Assembly: GCA_036489765.1 (NCBI GenBank)
Contig: DASXFE010000096.1
Span: 62,001 to 126,000 of the forward strand
Reading direction: 5' to 3'
From: DATARH01 sp036489765
GTDB taxonomy: Bacteria; Pseudomonadota; Alphaproteobacteria; ATCC43930; CGMCC-115725
DNA length: 64,000 nt
In this document: in pieces, positions 8,565 to 18,006 of the stretch
How the letters are laid out: every line of letters starts with the position of its first letter
Position numbering within the stretch: the stretch's first letter is position 1
Made by a program: the position numbers and the translations under genes
Notes under the pieces: generated by a model
The model's database searches: none
What the model was told of the DNA's origin: nothing
The model's input: only the letters and a program-made list of their open reading frames with translations

Positions 8565-10715
8565 ATGCCGACACCACGCGTATGGCCGGGCAGCCCCTAT
8601 CCGCTGGGCGCGACATGGGATGGGAAGGGGGTCAACTTCGCCCTCTTCTCGGCGCACGCCGAGAAGGTCGAGTTGTGCCTTTTCGACCGCTCCGGCAGCC
8701 AGGAAGAGGCGCGGATCGCGCTGCCCGAATACACCGACGAGGTCTGGCACGGCTACCTGCCCGAGGTGCGGCCGGGCCAGCACTACGGCTATCGTGTCTA
8801 TGGCCCCTATGACCCGAATAGCGGGCACCGCTTCAATCCCAACAAGCTGCTGCTCGATCCCTATGCGCGGGCCATCCACGGGCAGTTCCGCTGGAACGAC
8901 ATCCTGTTCGGCTACCGCATCGGCAGCCCGCGCGAGGACCTGTCTTTCGACCGGCGCGACAGCGCGCGGTTCATGCCGAAATGCCGGGTGGTCGAGAGCG
9001 CCTTTACCTGGGGCGACGACCGGCGGCCGCAGATCCCGTGGGGAGAGACGGTCGTCTACGAGATGCACGTGCGCGGGTTCACCAAGACCCACCCGCAAGT
9101 GCCAGAGGAACACCGCGGCACGTTTGCCGCGCTGTCGTCGCCGGCGGTGATCGACTATCTCGTCAATCTCGGCGTCACGGCGGTCGAGTTCTTGCCGATC
9201 CACGCCTCAATCAGCGAGCGGATGCTGACCCAGAAGGGGCTCGTCAATTACTGGGGCTACAACACGGTCGGGTTTTTCGCGCCCGACCCGCGCTTTCTTC
9301 CCGGCGAGGACATCAGCGAGGCGAAGACCGCGGTGCAGCGCCTGCATGCCGCCGGGATCGAGGTGCTGCTCGACGTCGTCTACAACCACACCGGCGAAGG
9401 CAGCCGGCTGGGGCCGACATTGTCGTTCCGCGGCATCGACAACCTCTCGTACTACCGGCTGCAAGAGAACCGGCGCGACTACCGCGACGACACCGGCACC
9501 GGCAACACGCTCAATACCGAGCACCCGCGCGTGTTGCAGATGGTGCTCGATTCTCTGCGCTATTGGGCGACCGAGATGCGGGTCGACGGGTTCCGCTTCG
9601 ACCTCGCCGCGGCGCTGGGACGCGAGCGCGGCGAGTACATGCAGGACGCCGCATTCTTCGACGCGATCCGCCAGGACCCGATCCTCGGCCGGCTCAAGCT
9701 GATCGCCGAACCGTGGGACATCGGGATGGGCGGGTACCAGCTCGGCAATTTCCCGCCGGGCTGGGCCGAGTGGAACGGGCAGTACCGCGATGCGGTGCGA
9801 CGGTTCTGGAAGGGCGACGAAAATCTTGTCGCCGAGATGGGGTCGCGCCTCGCCGGGTCGTCCGACGTGTTCGGGTATCGCGGGCGGCGGCCCTGGGCCA
9901 GCACCAATTTCATCACGGCGCATGACGGGTTCACCCTACAGGACCTCGTCAGCTACGACCGCAAGCACAACGAGGGGAACGGCGAGGACAACCGCGACGG
10001 GCACGAGCCGAACCATAGTTGGAATTGCGGCGCCGAAGGTCCGACCGACGACCCCGAGATCCTCGCGCTGCGCGACCGCCAGAGGCGCAACCTCATGGGC
10101 ACGCTGCTCCTGTCGCTCGGTGTGCCGATGATCCTCGCCGGCGACGAGTTCGGCCGCACCCAGAACGGCAACAACAACGCCTATTGCCAGGACAATGCGA
10201 TCGCGTGGATCGAGTGGCGCCGCGTCCGGCCCGAGGACGAGGCGCTCCGCGACTTTGTCCGCTACCTGCTCCGGCTGCGGCGGGAGCATCGGGTGTTTTC
10301 GCGGCCGCGCTTCTTCCGCGGCGAGGTGCTGTCGCGCGACGGGCTCAAGGACATCACCTGGGTGACGCCGGCCGGGATCGAGGCGACGGCCGAGGACTGG
10401 GGCAACTCGGTGGCCCGCTCGCTCGGATATGTGCTGGGCGGCGCGGCGGGCGAGTTCTACACGACCGGCGGCCAGCGCGACATCGACGCGAGCTTTCTCG
10501 TGATGATGAACGCCTTTCACGAAGCGCTCGATTTCACCTTTCCGGAATTGCCCGCGCGGATGGAGTGGGAGGCGCTGGTTGACACGGCCGAGCCGAGCGG
10601 GCTCGCGCGCGACGGCGTGTTGTGGCACGCCGGCGAGGCCTATCACCTGAAGGGGCGGTCGTTCGCGCTGTTCATCGACCGCTCCGGCAACGGCGCGGCG
10701 CGAGGCATGCGGTGA
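8565..10715 (+). CDS. glgX: Glycogen debranching enzyme (isoamylase-type)
   Basis: The 716-residue GH13_11 enzyme cleaves alpha-1,6 linkages of limit dextrins or glycogen. It begins MPTPRVWPGSPYPLGATW with a CBM48-like sandwich (GVNFALFSAHAEKVELCLFD). In the barrel the nucleophile Asp is about residue 346 in GFRFDLAAALG, the acid/base Glu about 382 in LIAEPWDIG, and the third Asp about 454 in TAHDGFTL. The region around NGNNNAYCQDN is typical of GlgX/TreX. ATG 8565 is preceded by GAGGTCGAGG; an upstream in-frame extension carries no family sequence. Its stop overlaps the GTG start of malQ by 3 nt. Confidence 0.95.
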   Translation: MPTPRVWPGSPYPLGATWDGKGVNFALFSAHAEKVELCLFDRSGSQEEARIALPEYTDEVWHGYLPEVRPGQHYGYRVYGPYDPNSGHRFNPNKLLLDPYARAIHGQFRWNDILFGYRIGSPREDLSFDRRDSARFMPKCRVVESAFTWGDDRRPQIPWGETVVYEMHVRGFTKTHPQVPEEHRGTFAALSSPAVIDYLVNLGVTAVEFLPIHASISERMLTQKGLVNYWGYNTVGFFAPDPRFLPGEDISEAKTAVQRLHAAGIEVLLDVVYNHTGEGSRLGPTLSFRGIDNLSYYRLQENRRDYRDDTGTGNTLNTEHPRVLQMVLDSLRYWATEMRVDGFRFDLAAALGRERGEYMQDAAFFDAIRQDPILGRLKLIAEPWDIGMGGYQLGNFPPGWAEWNGQYRDAVRRFWKGDENLVAEMGSRLAGSSDVFGYRGRRPWASTNFITAHDGFTLQDLVSYDRKHNEGNGEDNRDGHEPNHSWNCGAEGPTDDPEILALRDRQRRNLMGTLLLSLGVPMILAGDEFGRTQNGNNNAYCQDNAIAWIEWRRVRPEDEALRDFVRYLLRLRREHRVFSRPRFFRGEVLSRDGLKDITWVTPAGIEATAEDWGNSVARSLGYVLGGAAGEFYTTGGQRDIDASFLVMMNAFHEALDFTFPELPARMEWEALVDTAEPSGLARDGVLWHAGEAYHLKGRSFALFIDRSGNGAARGMR

Positions 10716-12817
10716 ACCGACTTGACGAGCTGCGCCACGTTGCCGGTCTCGTCGGGATTACGCTCGGTCATCACGATGCGTTCGGCGTGTGGCACGAACC
10801 GGGCGAGGAGGCCCTGTCGCGGCTGATCGCGGCGCTGGGCCTGCCCGAGGAGCCGCACGCCGCCGCCGAAGCGATTGCCGCCGAGACCCATGGGCTGCCG
10901 CTCGGCGTGCCGCCGCTGTGGATCGTGGCCGCGGAGGTGCCGAACCCGGTCCTGAGGCTGCGTCTGCCGCACGGTGTCGAAGCGGCAAACTGGCAGCTCA
11001 CGAGCGAGGACGGCGCGCGCACTTCCGGAAGCTGCGACGGCGACAGCTTGGTGCTGCCTGCGGGGCTGGGGCCGGGGTATTACCAACTCGACCTCCGCGC
11101 CGCCGGCCAGGACGCGACGACAACCGTCGCGGTTGCGCCGCCGAGCGCCTATCTGCCGCCGGAACTCGGCGATGGCGCTCGCGCCTGGGGGCTGACGACG
11201 CAGATGTACGGGCTCCGAAGCGGGCGGAGCTGGGGGATCGGCGATTTCGGCGATCTCGGGCGGCTTGCCGCGGCGGCCGGCTCGCTCGGGGCGGCGACGC
11301 TCGGCCTCAACCCGCTGCACGCGCTCTTTGCCGCCGAGCCGCGCCACATCAGCCCGTATTCGCCGTCGAGCCGGTCGCGGCTCGATTACCTCTATATCGA
11401 CGTGACCGCGGTGCCGGGGTTCACCAAGGCCGACATGCCTGATGCGGCGGCCTTGGCAAGGCTCGGCGCAACGGGCGAGGTCGATCACGCGGCGGTGGCC
11501 GCGGCGAAGCGGCCGATCCTCGAAATCTTGTTCCGCAAGTTGCGCGGCGGCCGGTCGCGGGCGCTCAAGGCCTTCCGCCAGTTCCAAGCCGGGGGTGGCC
11601 GGGCCCTGGCCTCTTTCGCGATCTTCGAGGCGCTGCACGAGCATTTCTACGGGAGCGAGGGTCGGTTCTCGTGGCGCGACTGGCCCGAGCCGATGCGCGA
11701 CCCGCACTCGCCCGCCGTTGCCGCGTTCGCGCGCGACCACGCGCAGCGCGTCGAGTTTTTCGAGTTCCTGCAATGGGAGGCCGACCGCCAGCTCGCGCTG
11801 GCCGCGAAAGCGGGAGGGGATGCCGGCCTCAAGGTCGGGCTCTACCGCGACGCCGCGGTCGGGGTGAACCCGGACGGCGCCGCGGCCTGGGCCGACCAGG
11901 AGCTGCTGTCGCCGGGCGCCTCGGTCGGCGCACCGCCCGACCCCTTGAGCCGGGCCGGGCAGAATTGGGGTCTCGCGCCGATCAACCCGCTGGTGCTGCG
12001 GCGGCGCGGGTTCACGCCGTTCATCGACCTGCTGCGCGCGAACATGCGGCATGCCGGCATCTTGCGGATCGACCATGCGATGTCGCTGCAGCGGCTGTAC
12101 TGGATTCCGTCCGGAATGGAGGGCAGCGCCGGCGCCTATGTGGCCTATCCGTTCTGGGAGCTGCTGCGGCTCACCGCGCTCGAAAGCCACCGGTACCGCT
12201 GCGCCGTGATTGGCGAGGATCTGGGCACGGTGCCCGAGGGGTTTCGCGAGACGCTGCGCGCGGCGAACATCCTGTCGTACCGAGTCGTGCATTTCGAACG
12301 GCGCTGGCACGAGGGGGCGACCTATATCCCGCCCGCCGAGTACCTGCCGCTCGCCGCAGCCTCTGCCGCGACACACGACCTCGCCAGCCTCAAGGGGTAC
12401 TGGCTCGGCCGCGACATCGAATGGCGCCGGCGGCTCGGCCTCTACCCGGACGAGGCCGCCGAGGCCACCGAGATCGGCGAGCGCCACCGCGACCGGCGGA
12501 TGATGCTGGAGGCGCTGGCGCGCGAGGGCCTCATCGCCTGGGACCGCTTCGCCGAATTTCTCCCCGATGGCGGCGAGCCCGTCTACACCGACGAGTTCGG
12601 CGACGCGATCCACGCCTATCTGGCCCGCTCGCAGGCGCGGCTGATGCTGGTGCAGCTCGAAGACGTCGTCGGCGAGGCGGAACAAGCCAACCTCCCCGGC
12701 ACCACCGACGCCCACCCCAACTGGCGCCGCCGCATCACCCGGACGCTGGAAGACGTGCTCACCGGGCCGGAGCTGGCCCGGGTAGCGGCGCTGATGGAGC
12801 GGGAACGGGGGAAGTAA
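10712..12817 (+). CDS. malQ: 4-alpha-glucanotransferase (amylomaltase)
   Basis: This GH77 protein of 701 residues transfers alpha-1,4-glucan chains, recycling the maltodextrins released by GlgX. It has an N-terminal extension of about 140 residues before the barrel (WGLTTQMYGLRSGRSWGIGD), as in long-form MalQ. The nucleophile Asp is about residue 454 in LRIDHAMSL, the acid/base Glu about 502 in IGEDLGTVP, and the third Asp about 556 in ATHDLASLKGYW. The GTG start overlaps the glgX stop (GGTGAA), so it is translationally coupled. This is a standard glgX-malQ pairing. Confidence 0.93.
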   Translation: MNRLDELRHVAGLVGITLGHHDAFGVWHEPGEEALSRLIAALGLPEEPHAAAEAIAAETHGLPLGVPPLWIVAAEVPNPVLRLRLPHGVEAANWQLTSEDGARTSGSCDGDSLVLPAGLGPGYYQLDLRAAGQDATTTVAVAPPSAYLPPELGDGARAWGLTTQMYGLRSGRSWGIGDFGDLGRLAAAAGSLGAATLGLNPLHALFAAEPRHISPYSPSSRSRLDYLYIDVTAVPGFTKADMPDAAALARLGATGEVDHAAVAAAKRPILEILFRKLRGGRSRALKAFRQFQAGGGRALASFAIFEALHEHFYGSEGRFSWRDWPEPMRDPHSPAVAAFARDHAQRVEFFEFLQWEADRQLALAAKAGGDAGLKVGLYRDAAVGVNPDGAAAWADQELLSPGASVGAPPDPLSRAGQNWGLAPINPLVLRRRGFTPFIDLLRANMRHAGILRIDHAMSLQRLYWIPSGMEGSAGAYVAYPFWELLRLTALESHRYRCAVIGEDLGTVPEGFRETLRAANILSYRVVHFERRWHEGATYIPPAEYLPLAAASAATHDLASLKGYWLGRDIEWRRRLGLYPDEAAEATEIGERHRDRRMMLEALAREGLIAWDRFAEFLPDGGEPVYTDEFGDAIHAYLARSQARLMLVQLEDVVGEAEQANLPGTTDAHPNWRRRITRTLEDVLTGPELARVAALMERERGK

Positions 12818-12833
12818 TCGCCCTTTTTGAAGT

Positions 12834-12966
12834 CGTTCCGGGACATCGCACAGCGATGAACCCGGAACCTAAGCACACGGACCATGCCGTGGGCTCCGCC
12901 GCCGCCTCATTGGGAAAATTCCGTGTTCTTGGGTTCCGGGTTCGGCCTTCGGTCGCCCCGGAATGA
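12834..12966. repeat. Intergenic imperfect palindrome (family D)
   Basis: The arms CCGGGACATCGCACAGCGAT...GAACCCGGAACCTAAG and CTTGGGTTCCGGGTTCGG...CCCCGGAATGAC are approximate inverted copies around a 45-base centre. The stem is long and mismatched and lies between malQ and the next gene. The form is typical of dispersed bacterial intergenic palindromes; only one copy occurs in this window. Confidence 0.6.
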
Positions 12967-13020
12967 CCTTTCTATAGGTAAGATGCTAATCCTCTAGGAG
13001 AGGCATTCGGGGAGCGGGCG

Positions 13021-14124
13021 GTGGACGAGGTTGAGGCTGTTGTTGTGGGGGCGGGGGTTGTGGGGCTTGCGGTGGCGCGGGCCTTGGCGCTGGCTGGGCG
13101 CGAGGTCGTGGTCCTCGAGAAGGCTTATACGATCGGGTTCGAGACCTCGTCGCGCAACAGCGAGGTCATCCACGGGGGGCTCTATTATCCGAAGGGCAGT
13201 TTGAAGGCGACGGCTTGCGTTGAGGGGCGGCAGCGGCTTTACGCGTATTGCGAAGAGCACGGGGTGCCGCACAGGCGGCTCGGGAAGTTGATCGTCGCGA
13301 CCAGCGACGACGAGATCCCCGGCGTGCAGAAGATCGAGGCGGCGGCGAAGGCGAACGGCGTCGACAACCTCGAATGGCTGTCGGTCACCGAGGCGCGGCG
13401 GATGGAGCCGGAGCTGCACTGCGTCGCGGCGCTGCTGTCGCCGTCGACCGGGATCATCGACAGCCACGCGCTGATGCTCGCTTATCAGGGCGACGCCGAG
13501 GATGCCGGAGCGATGATTGCGTTCGAGACGCCGCTGTTCGGCGGGCGCGTGCGCGGCAACGGGTTCGAGCTCGATGTCGGCGGCGCCGAACCGACGACGA
13601 TCCGCTGCCGCATCCTCGTCAACGCCGCCGGGCTCCACGCGCCTATTTTGGCGAAGACGATCGAGGGGATCCCGGCCGACACGATCCCGCCCGCCTATTT
13701 CTGCCGCGGCTGCTATTTCACGCTGACCGGGAAGACGCCGTTCGCCCGGCTGATCTACCCGGTGCCGGTGCCGGGCGGGCTCGGCGTCCACATCACGCTC
13801 GACCTGGCCGGGCAGGCGCGGTTCGGACCGGATGTCGAGTGGATCCCGGATGTCGACTATGCCGTCAACCCGCGCCGCGCCGACGTGTTCTACGACGCGG
13901 TCCGGCGCTACTGGCCGGGGCTCAGGGACGGTGCGTTGCAGCCGGGCTATGCCGGCATCCGCCCGAAGATCAGCGGGCCGAACGAGGCGGCGGCGGATTT
14001 TGTCGTGCAGGGGCCGGAGGAGCACGGCATTCCGGGCCTGGTGAACATGTACGGGATCGAATCGCCGGGGCTGACCGCATCGTTGCCGTTAGCGGATACC
14101 GCCATCGCGAAATTGCGGTTGTAG
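13021..14124 (+). CDS. FAD-dependent oxidoreductase, L-2-hydroxyglutarate oxidase-like
   Basis: The 367-residue protein is a DAO-type flavoenzyme. The FAD-binding motif VVVGAGVVGLAVARALAL lies at residues 7-24, and SSRNSEVIHGGLYYPKGS is the hallmark of the LhgO/L2HGDH group. IYPVPVPGGLGVHITLDLAG and the C-terminal GIESPGLTASLPLA complete the substrate and flavin sites. It probably oxidises L-2-hydroxyglutarate or a similar 2-hydroxy acid to the 2-keto acid, passing electrons to the quinone pool or to oxygen. The GTG at 13021 follows GGGGAGCGGGC. A carrier gene lies 61 nt downstream. Confidence 0.85.
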   Translation: MDEVEAVVVGAGVVGLAVARALALAGREVVVLEKAYTIGFETSSRNSEVIHGGLYYPKGSLKATACVEGRQRLYAYCEEHGVPHRRLGKLIVATSDDEIPGVQKIEAAAKANGVDNLEWLSVTEARRMEPELHCVAALLSPSTGIIDSHALMLAYQGDAEDAGAMIAFETPLFGGRVRGNGFELDVGGAEPTTIRCRILVNAAGLHAPILAKTIEGIPADTIPPAYFCRGCYFTLTGKTPFARLIYPVPVPGGLGVHITLDLAGQARFGPDVEWIPDVDYAVNPRRADVFYDAVRRYWPGLRDGALQPGYAGIRPKISGPNEAAADFVVQGPEEHGIPGLVNMYGIESPGLTASLPLADTAIAKLRL

Positions 14125-14185
14125 AGGGGAAACCTCCGCTTATGCTTTCGGGAGAAAAGCCGAAGAGCTTGACCCGGAGGAAACG

Positions 14186-15484
14186 ATGGCTGACGCAATC
14201 GAGTCCGCGGTGATGCGTAAGGTGGCGTGGCGGCTCATTCCGTTGCTCTCGCTCTGCTACACGATCAATGTGCTGGACCGGTTCAACGTCTCGGTCGCGG
14301 CGCTGACGATGAACAAGGCGCTGGGGCTGACCGCGACGACCTATGGGCTCGGCGCGGGCGCGTTTTTCTGGAGCTACACGCTCTTCCAGATCCCGGCCAA
14401 CAAGGGGCTGACGCGGGTCGGGGCGCGGCGCTGGATCTGCGGGATCGCGATGGCGTGGGGGCTCTGCTCCGCCGGGACGGCTTTGTCGAGCGGGCTCTAC
14501 TCGTTCGTCCTTTTCCGGTTCCTGCTCGGCGTCGCCGAAGCCGGGTTCTTCCCGGGCGTCGCGTATTTCATGACCTGCTGGTTTCCCTCTCGCTATCGCG
14601 GGCGGGCGATGGGCGTGTTTTATGCGTTCGGCTCGTCTGCGGGCATCCTCGTGGGGCCCGTATCGGCGAACCTGCTGCGGCTCGACGGCTGGCTCGGCAT
14701 CCAGGGCTGGCAGTGGGTTTTTCTCGTCGAGGGGCTGCCGACGCTGATGCTCGCGTCGATGATCCCGTTCGTGCTCCGCGACAAGCCGTCCGACGCGGCG
14801 TGGCTCAACGCGGATGAGCAAGGCTGGCTCGAGGGCAAGTTGCAGGAGGAGCGGGGCGCCGCGATCGGCGGGCACTTGGAGACGCTGCGGGCGATCGTCA
14901 GCCCGCAACTTGCGCTTCTCACCATCGTCTATCTGCTCGTCGGGTTCGGGGTCTACGGCAAGGGGTTCTTCCTGCCGCTGATCCTGAAGACGTTCGGGTT
15001 TACCGATATCTCGGTCGGGTATTGGACCGCAGTGCCGAACGCGGCGGGCGTGCTCGGCATGCTCTATTTCTCGCGGCGGTCGGACAAAACCGGCGAGCGC
15101 GTCTGGCATCTGGTGACGCCGCTGTTGATCGGCGGAATCGGGCTGATCCTGACCGGCTGCGCAATCGGGGTCAGTGCGCCGCTGACGATCGTCGGGTTCG
15201 GGGTTGCGGCGTTCGGAATCTCGGGCTCGCTGCCGGTGTTCTGGAACCTGCCGACCGCGTTTCTCGGCGCCGCGGCGGCTGCGGCAGGGATCGCGTTCAT
15301 CAACTCGGTCGGTAATATTTCGGGGTATACCGCGCCGCAATTCGTTGGCCTCTTGCACGATATCAGCGGGTCGTATCGGATGCCGATGATGGTCATGGGC
15401 GGGCTCGTCGTGATCGGCGGCATCATCGTGCCGTTTGCGGCGCGGCTGCGCCCGGCGCGGACGCTCGCGATGCAACAGGCGTAG
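14186..15484 (+). CDS. MFS transporter, anion:cation symporter type
   Basis: This 432-residue, probably 12-TM carrier of the ACS branch resembles tartrate/phthalate-type organic anion permeases. Features include INVLDRFNVSVAALTMNKAL near TM1, the loop-2 region with GARRWICGIAMAWG, and FRFLLGVAEAGFFPGVAYF in TM4, which is characteristic of the branch. It resides in the inner membrane and most likely imports an organic acid. GGAGG precedes the ATG. It lies between the LhgO-like oxidase and alanine dehydrogenase genes with short gaps, consistent with one operon for 2-hydroxy/2-keto acid use. Confidence 0.85.
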   Translation: MADAIESAVMRKVAWRLIPLLSLCYTINVLDRFNVSVAALTMNKALGLTATTYGLGAGAFFWSYTLFQIPANKGLTRVGARRWICGIAMAWGLCSAGTALSSGLYSFVLFRFLLGVAEAGFFPGVAYFMTCWFPSRYRGRAMGVFYAFGSSAGILVGPVSANLLRLDGWLGIQGWQWVFLVEGLPTLMLASMIPFVLRDKPSDAAWLNADEQGWLEGKLQEERGAAIGGHLETLRAIVSPQLALLTIVYLLVGFGVYGKGFFLPLILKTFGFTDISVGYWTAVPNAAGVLGMLYFSRRSDKTGERVWHLVTPLLIGGIGLILTGCAIGVSAPLTIVGFGVAAFGISGSLPVFWNLPTAFLGAAAAAAGIAFINSVGNISGYTAPQFVGLLHDISGSYRMPMMVMGGLVVIGGIIVPFAARLRPARTLAMQQA

Positions 15485-15499
15485 GAGGCTGGCGCGGCC

Positions 15500-16618
15500 A
15501 TGCTGATCGGCGTGCCGAAAGAGGTGAAAGTCGAGGAGCACCGGGTCGGGCTCGTGCCGGGCAGCGTGCGCGAGCTCGTCCATCGCGGGCATAAGGTCGT
15601 TGTCGAGAGCGGCGCCGGGGCCGGGATCGGGTTCGACGACAAGGCCTATGAGGCCGCCGGCGCGGGCATCCTCGAACGCGCGAGCGATGTGTTCGCGGTC
15701 GCCGAGATGATCGTCAAGGTCAAGGAGCCGCAGCCGCAGGAGATCGCGCTGCTCCGCGACGAGCAGATCGTCTTCACCTATTTCCACCTTGCCGCCGACC
15801 GGGCGCTCACCGAGGCGCTCCTGCGCTCCGGTTGCGTTGCGATCGCCTACGAGACGGTGACCGATTCGCGCGGCGGCCTGCCGCTCCTGGCGCCGATGAG
15901 CGAGGTCGCCGGGCGGATGGCGGTGCAGGTCGGCGCGCATTGCCTCGAAAAGGAGCAGGGCGGGAAGGGGATCCTTCTCGGCGGCGTGCCGGGCGTGGCG
16001 GCGGCCAAGGTCGTCATTCTCGGCGGCGGCGTCTCCGGCACCAATGCCGCGCGGGTCGCGATGGGGATGGAGGCGCATGTCACGGTGATCGACCGCTCGC
16101 TCCAGCGGCTCTACGAGCTCGACCTGCAATTCGGGTCGCAGCTTCACACCCTCTTTTCGACGGTCGAGAACATCGAGAAAGAGGTCGGGGCCGCAGATCT
16201 CGTCGTCGGCGCCGTGCTGGTGCCGGGCGGGACGGCACCAAAGCTCGTGACCCGCGACCTTGTGCGGCGAATGGAGCCGGGGTCGGTGCTCGTGGACATT
16301 TCGATCGACCAGGGCGGTTGCTTCGAAACGAGCCGTCCGACGACCCATGCGGCGCCGACCTATGTCGACGAAGGGGTCGTGCATTACTGCGTCACCAACA
16401 TGCCTGGGGCGGTGGCGCGCACCTCGGCAGTGGCGCTCAACAACGCGACCTTGCCGTTCGCGCTGGCGATCGCCGACCGCGGCTGGCGGCGCGCGCTCAG
16501 CGACGACCCGCACCTGAAGAACGGGCTTAACGCGGCGCGCGGGCGCTTGACGCAGGTGGCCGTGGCGCGCGATCTAGGGCTACCGCTGACGGCACCGGAG
16601 CGTGCTTTGACGGAATGA
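15500..16618 (+). CDS. ald: Alanine dehydrogenase
   Basis: The 372-residue enzyme catalyses reversible NAD-dependent deamination of L-alanine to pyruvate. It starts MLIGVPKEVKVEEHRVGLVP, the family signature. The catalytic Lys is residue 75 in IVKVKEP and the catalytic His residue 96 in YFHLA. The NAD-binding Rossmann motif ILGGGVSGTNAA follows at about 174, and VLVDISIDQGGCFET lies in the C-terminal part. Length equals the family norm. It lies 15 nt after the MFS gene, in the same direction. Confidence 0.95.
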   Translation: MLIGVPKEVKVEEHRVGLVPGSVRELVHRGHKVVVESGAGAGIGFDDKAYEAAGAGILERASDVFAVAEMIVKVKEPQPQEIALLRDEQIVFTYFHLAADRALTEALLRSGCVAIAYETVTDSRGGLPLLAPMSEVAGRMAVQVGAHCLEKEQGGKGILLGGVPGVAAAKVVILGGGVSGTNAARVAMGMEAHVTVIDRSLQRLYELDLQFGSQLHTLFSTVENIEKEVGAADLVVGAVLVPGGTAPKLVTRDLVRRMEPGSVLVDISIDQGGCFETSRPTTHAAPTYVDEGVVHYCVTNMPGAVARTSAVALNNATLPFALAIADRGWRRALSDDPHLKNGLNAARGRLTQVAVARDLGLPLTAPERALTE

Positions 16619-16698
16619 CGCTAAATCGCCGCTTGCCGGGTCTTGAGGCGATAGCGGCGGCTTACTATGTGACCCGTGGGAGGGAATAGAGGGCGAGT

Positions 16699-17361
16699 AT
16701 GGCAGCAGTGCCGGTGCCTTTGCTTTTTGCGCTCGACGGGATGGCGGACGCGCTCCCGGGCCCCGACCCGTCTCTGGAATTCTGCGAGCTCTCTCCGGAA
16801 ATCATCGACGACGCCGCGATCGCGGCGATCACCGACCTCTACCGTGAAATCCTCCCGGCGGGCGGCGCGATCCTCGACGTGCTGTCGAGCTGGATCAGCC
16901 ATCTTCCGCCGGAAATCGATTATCGCCGGGTGGTCGGCATCGGCGCCGACGCCTGCGCGCTGTCGGAGAACCCGTTCCTCGACGAGTGGCGCGTGCAGGA
17001 CCTGAACGCGAACCCGAAGCTGCCGTTCGCCGACGGCGAGTTCGATGGCGCGACGATCTGCGTCGCGGTCCAGCACCTGACCCGGCCCGGCGAATTGATC
17101 CGCGAGATCGCCCGCGTGCTGCGGCCGGGCGCGCCGCTCGTCGTGACCTTCTCGCAGCGTTGCGAGGCGGCGCGTGCGGTCGCGTGCTGGTGTCTCCTCG
17201 ACGACGCGGCGCAGCTCTGCCTCGTCGCACAGCACTTCGCCGACAACGGCAACTGGTCCGACATCCGCTGCCTCGACCGCACGCCCGCCGGCGGCGGCAG
17301 CCCGCTCTACGCGGTCATCGGCACGACCCTGACCAGCCGCCCCCAAAGCGACGGCGACTGA
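16699..17361 (+). CDS. Putative SAM-dependent methyltransferase (type 11-like)
   Basis: The 220-residue protein has a Rossmann methyltransferase layout. A modified motif I, GGAILDVLSSW, lies at about residue 54. VGIGADACAL is the strand-2 acidic region and PFADGEFDGATICVAVQHL is motif IV-like. IARVLRPGAPLVVTFSQRC is the typical post-motif IV helix and strand. The glycine-rich loop is degenerate (DVLSSW instead of DxGxGxG), as in a small alphaproteobacterial subfamily with SSWxSHLPPE. The substrate is unknown. It is monocistronic with a family A repeat directly downstream. Confidence 0.7.
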   Translation: MAAVPVPLLFALDGMADALPGPDPSLEFCELSPEIIDDAAIAAITDLYREILPAGGAILDVLSSWISHLPPEIDYRRVVGIGADACALSENPFLDEWRVQDLNANPKLPFADGEFDGATICVAVQHLTRPGELIREIARVLRPGAPLVVTFSQRCEAARAVACWCLLDDAAQLCLVAQHFADNGNWSDIRCLDRTPAGGGSPLYAVIGTTLTSRPQSDGD

Positions 17362-17364
17362 AGT

Positions 17365-17550
17365 CGTTTTTGCCGCAGAGGACGCGGAGGAGCGGCGAAG
17401 CCGCAACGATTGAGTTTTAAGATAGAGGTACCGAGCACAGAGCTGCCGAGGCGCTGTCACCTCCGTGTCTCGGTGCCTCTATGGTGAAATTTGATGGCGC
17501 TTCGCGCGTCTCCGCGGCCTGGGCGGCAAATCTTTTTCCTGCGGCTTCGC
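17365..17550. repeat. Nested palindromic intergenic repeat, family A copy 1
   Basis: The outer arms GCCGCAGAGGACGCGGAGG and GCGTCTCCGCGGCCTGGGCGG enclose a second inverted pair, ATAGAGGTACCGAGCACAGAG and CTCCGTGTCTCGGTGCCTCTAT. The same organisation recurs at 22010, 24196, 39520, 40948, 51945 and 56692. It lies between convergent genes. Confidence 0.7.
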
Positions 17551-17554
17551 CTCG

Positions 17555-17884
17555 TCAATCGACGATGAACAGTTTCGCGCCGGTTTCGGTGCGGGAGCGG
17601 TGGGGTTGGGCGCCGTCGGCGACCTGGTAGCTGGTGCCGGGCATCAGGCGGACGGTGCGGCCGTCGCCCAATTCGGTGTCGAGGATGCCGGAGAGGACGT
17701 AGAGGATGTGGCCTTTCTCGCACCAATGGTCCGCGAGATAGCCCGGCGAATACTCGACGACCCGCACGCGGATGGGGCCGAACTCGCGGGTGCGCCAGCG
17801 CGCGACGCCGGTTTCCCCGGGATGCTCGGTCTCGCCGACCTCGCTCCAATCGGTCGTGCCGAACGGGATCTCCTGCATTTTCAT
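17555..17884 (-). CDS. DHCW-motif cupin protein
   Basis: A single-domain cupin of 109 residues carries the eponymous motif DHWCEKGHILYVLSG, a permuted form of DHCW, at about residues 51-65. Other family elements are GVARWRTREFGPIRVRVVEY and the second cupin strand pair LMPGTSYQVADGAQPHRS. Cupins of this type bind a metal through His/Glu side chains, but no reaction is established. AAGGACTCGACG precedes the ATG. It is divergent from the DUF1993 gene. Confidence 0.8.
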   Translation of the reverse strand: MKMQEIPFGTTDWSEVGETEHPGETGVARWRTREFGPIRVRVVEYSPGYLADHWCEKGHILYVLSGILDTELGDGRTVRLMPGTSYQVADGAQPHRSRTETGAKLFIVD

Positions 17885-18006
17885 CGTCGAGTCCTTTGGC
17901 CCTTCGGCGTCGTGCGCCTGTCACGGGGCCAGTATAGACCCGATCCGGGCGGGGCGCGTAAGATCGCGCCGCCAGATACTTCCCCCAAAACGAGAAGGAG
18001 AGACCG

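Noticed and set aside
10643..12715. A 690-codon open frame on the minus strand
   Set aside because: It is a mirror frame of malQ caused by high GC; no domain or ribosome site.
12834..12966. A possible attachment site or small RNA after malQ
   Set aside because: Its two arms form an imperfect inverted repeat typical of intergenic palindromes; no integrase or promoter-terminator pair is visible.
13970..16513. An 847-codon open frame on the minus strand
   Set aside because: It is antisense to the LhgO-like oxidase, MFS carrier and alanine dehydrogenase genes, all of which have clear family matches; its own translation is Arg/His/Asp-rich without any domain.
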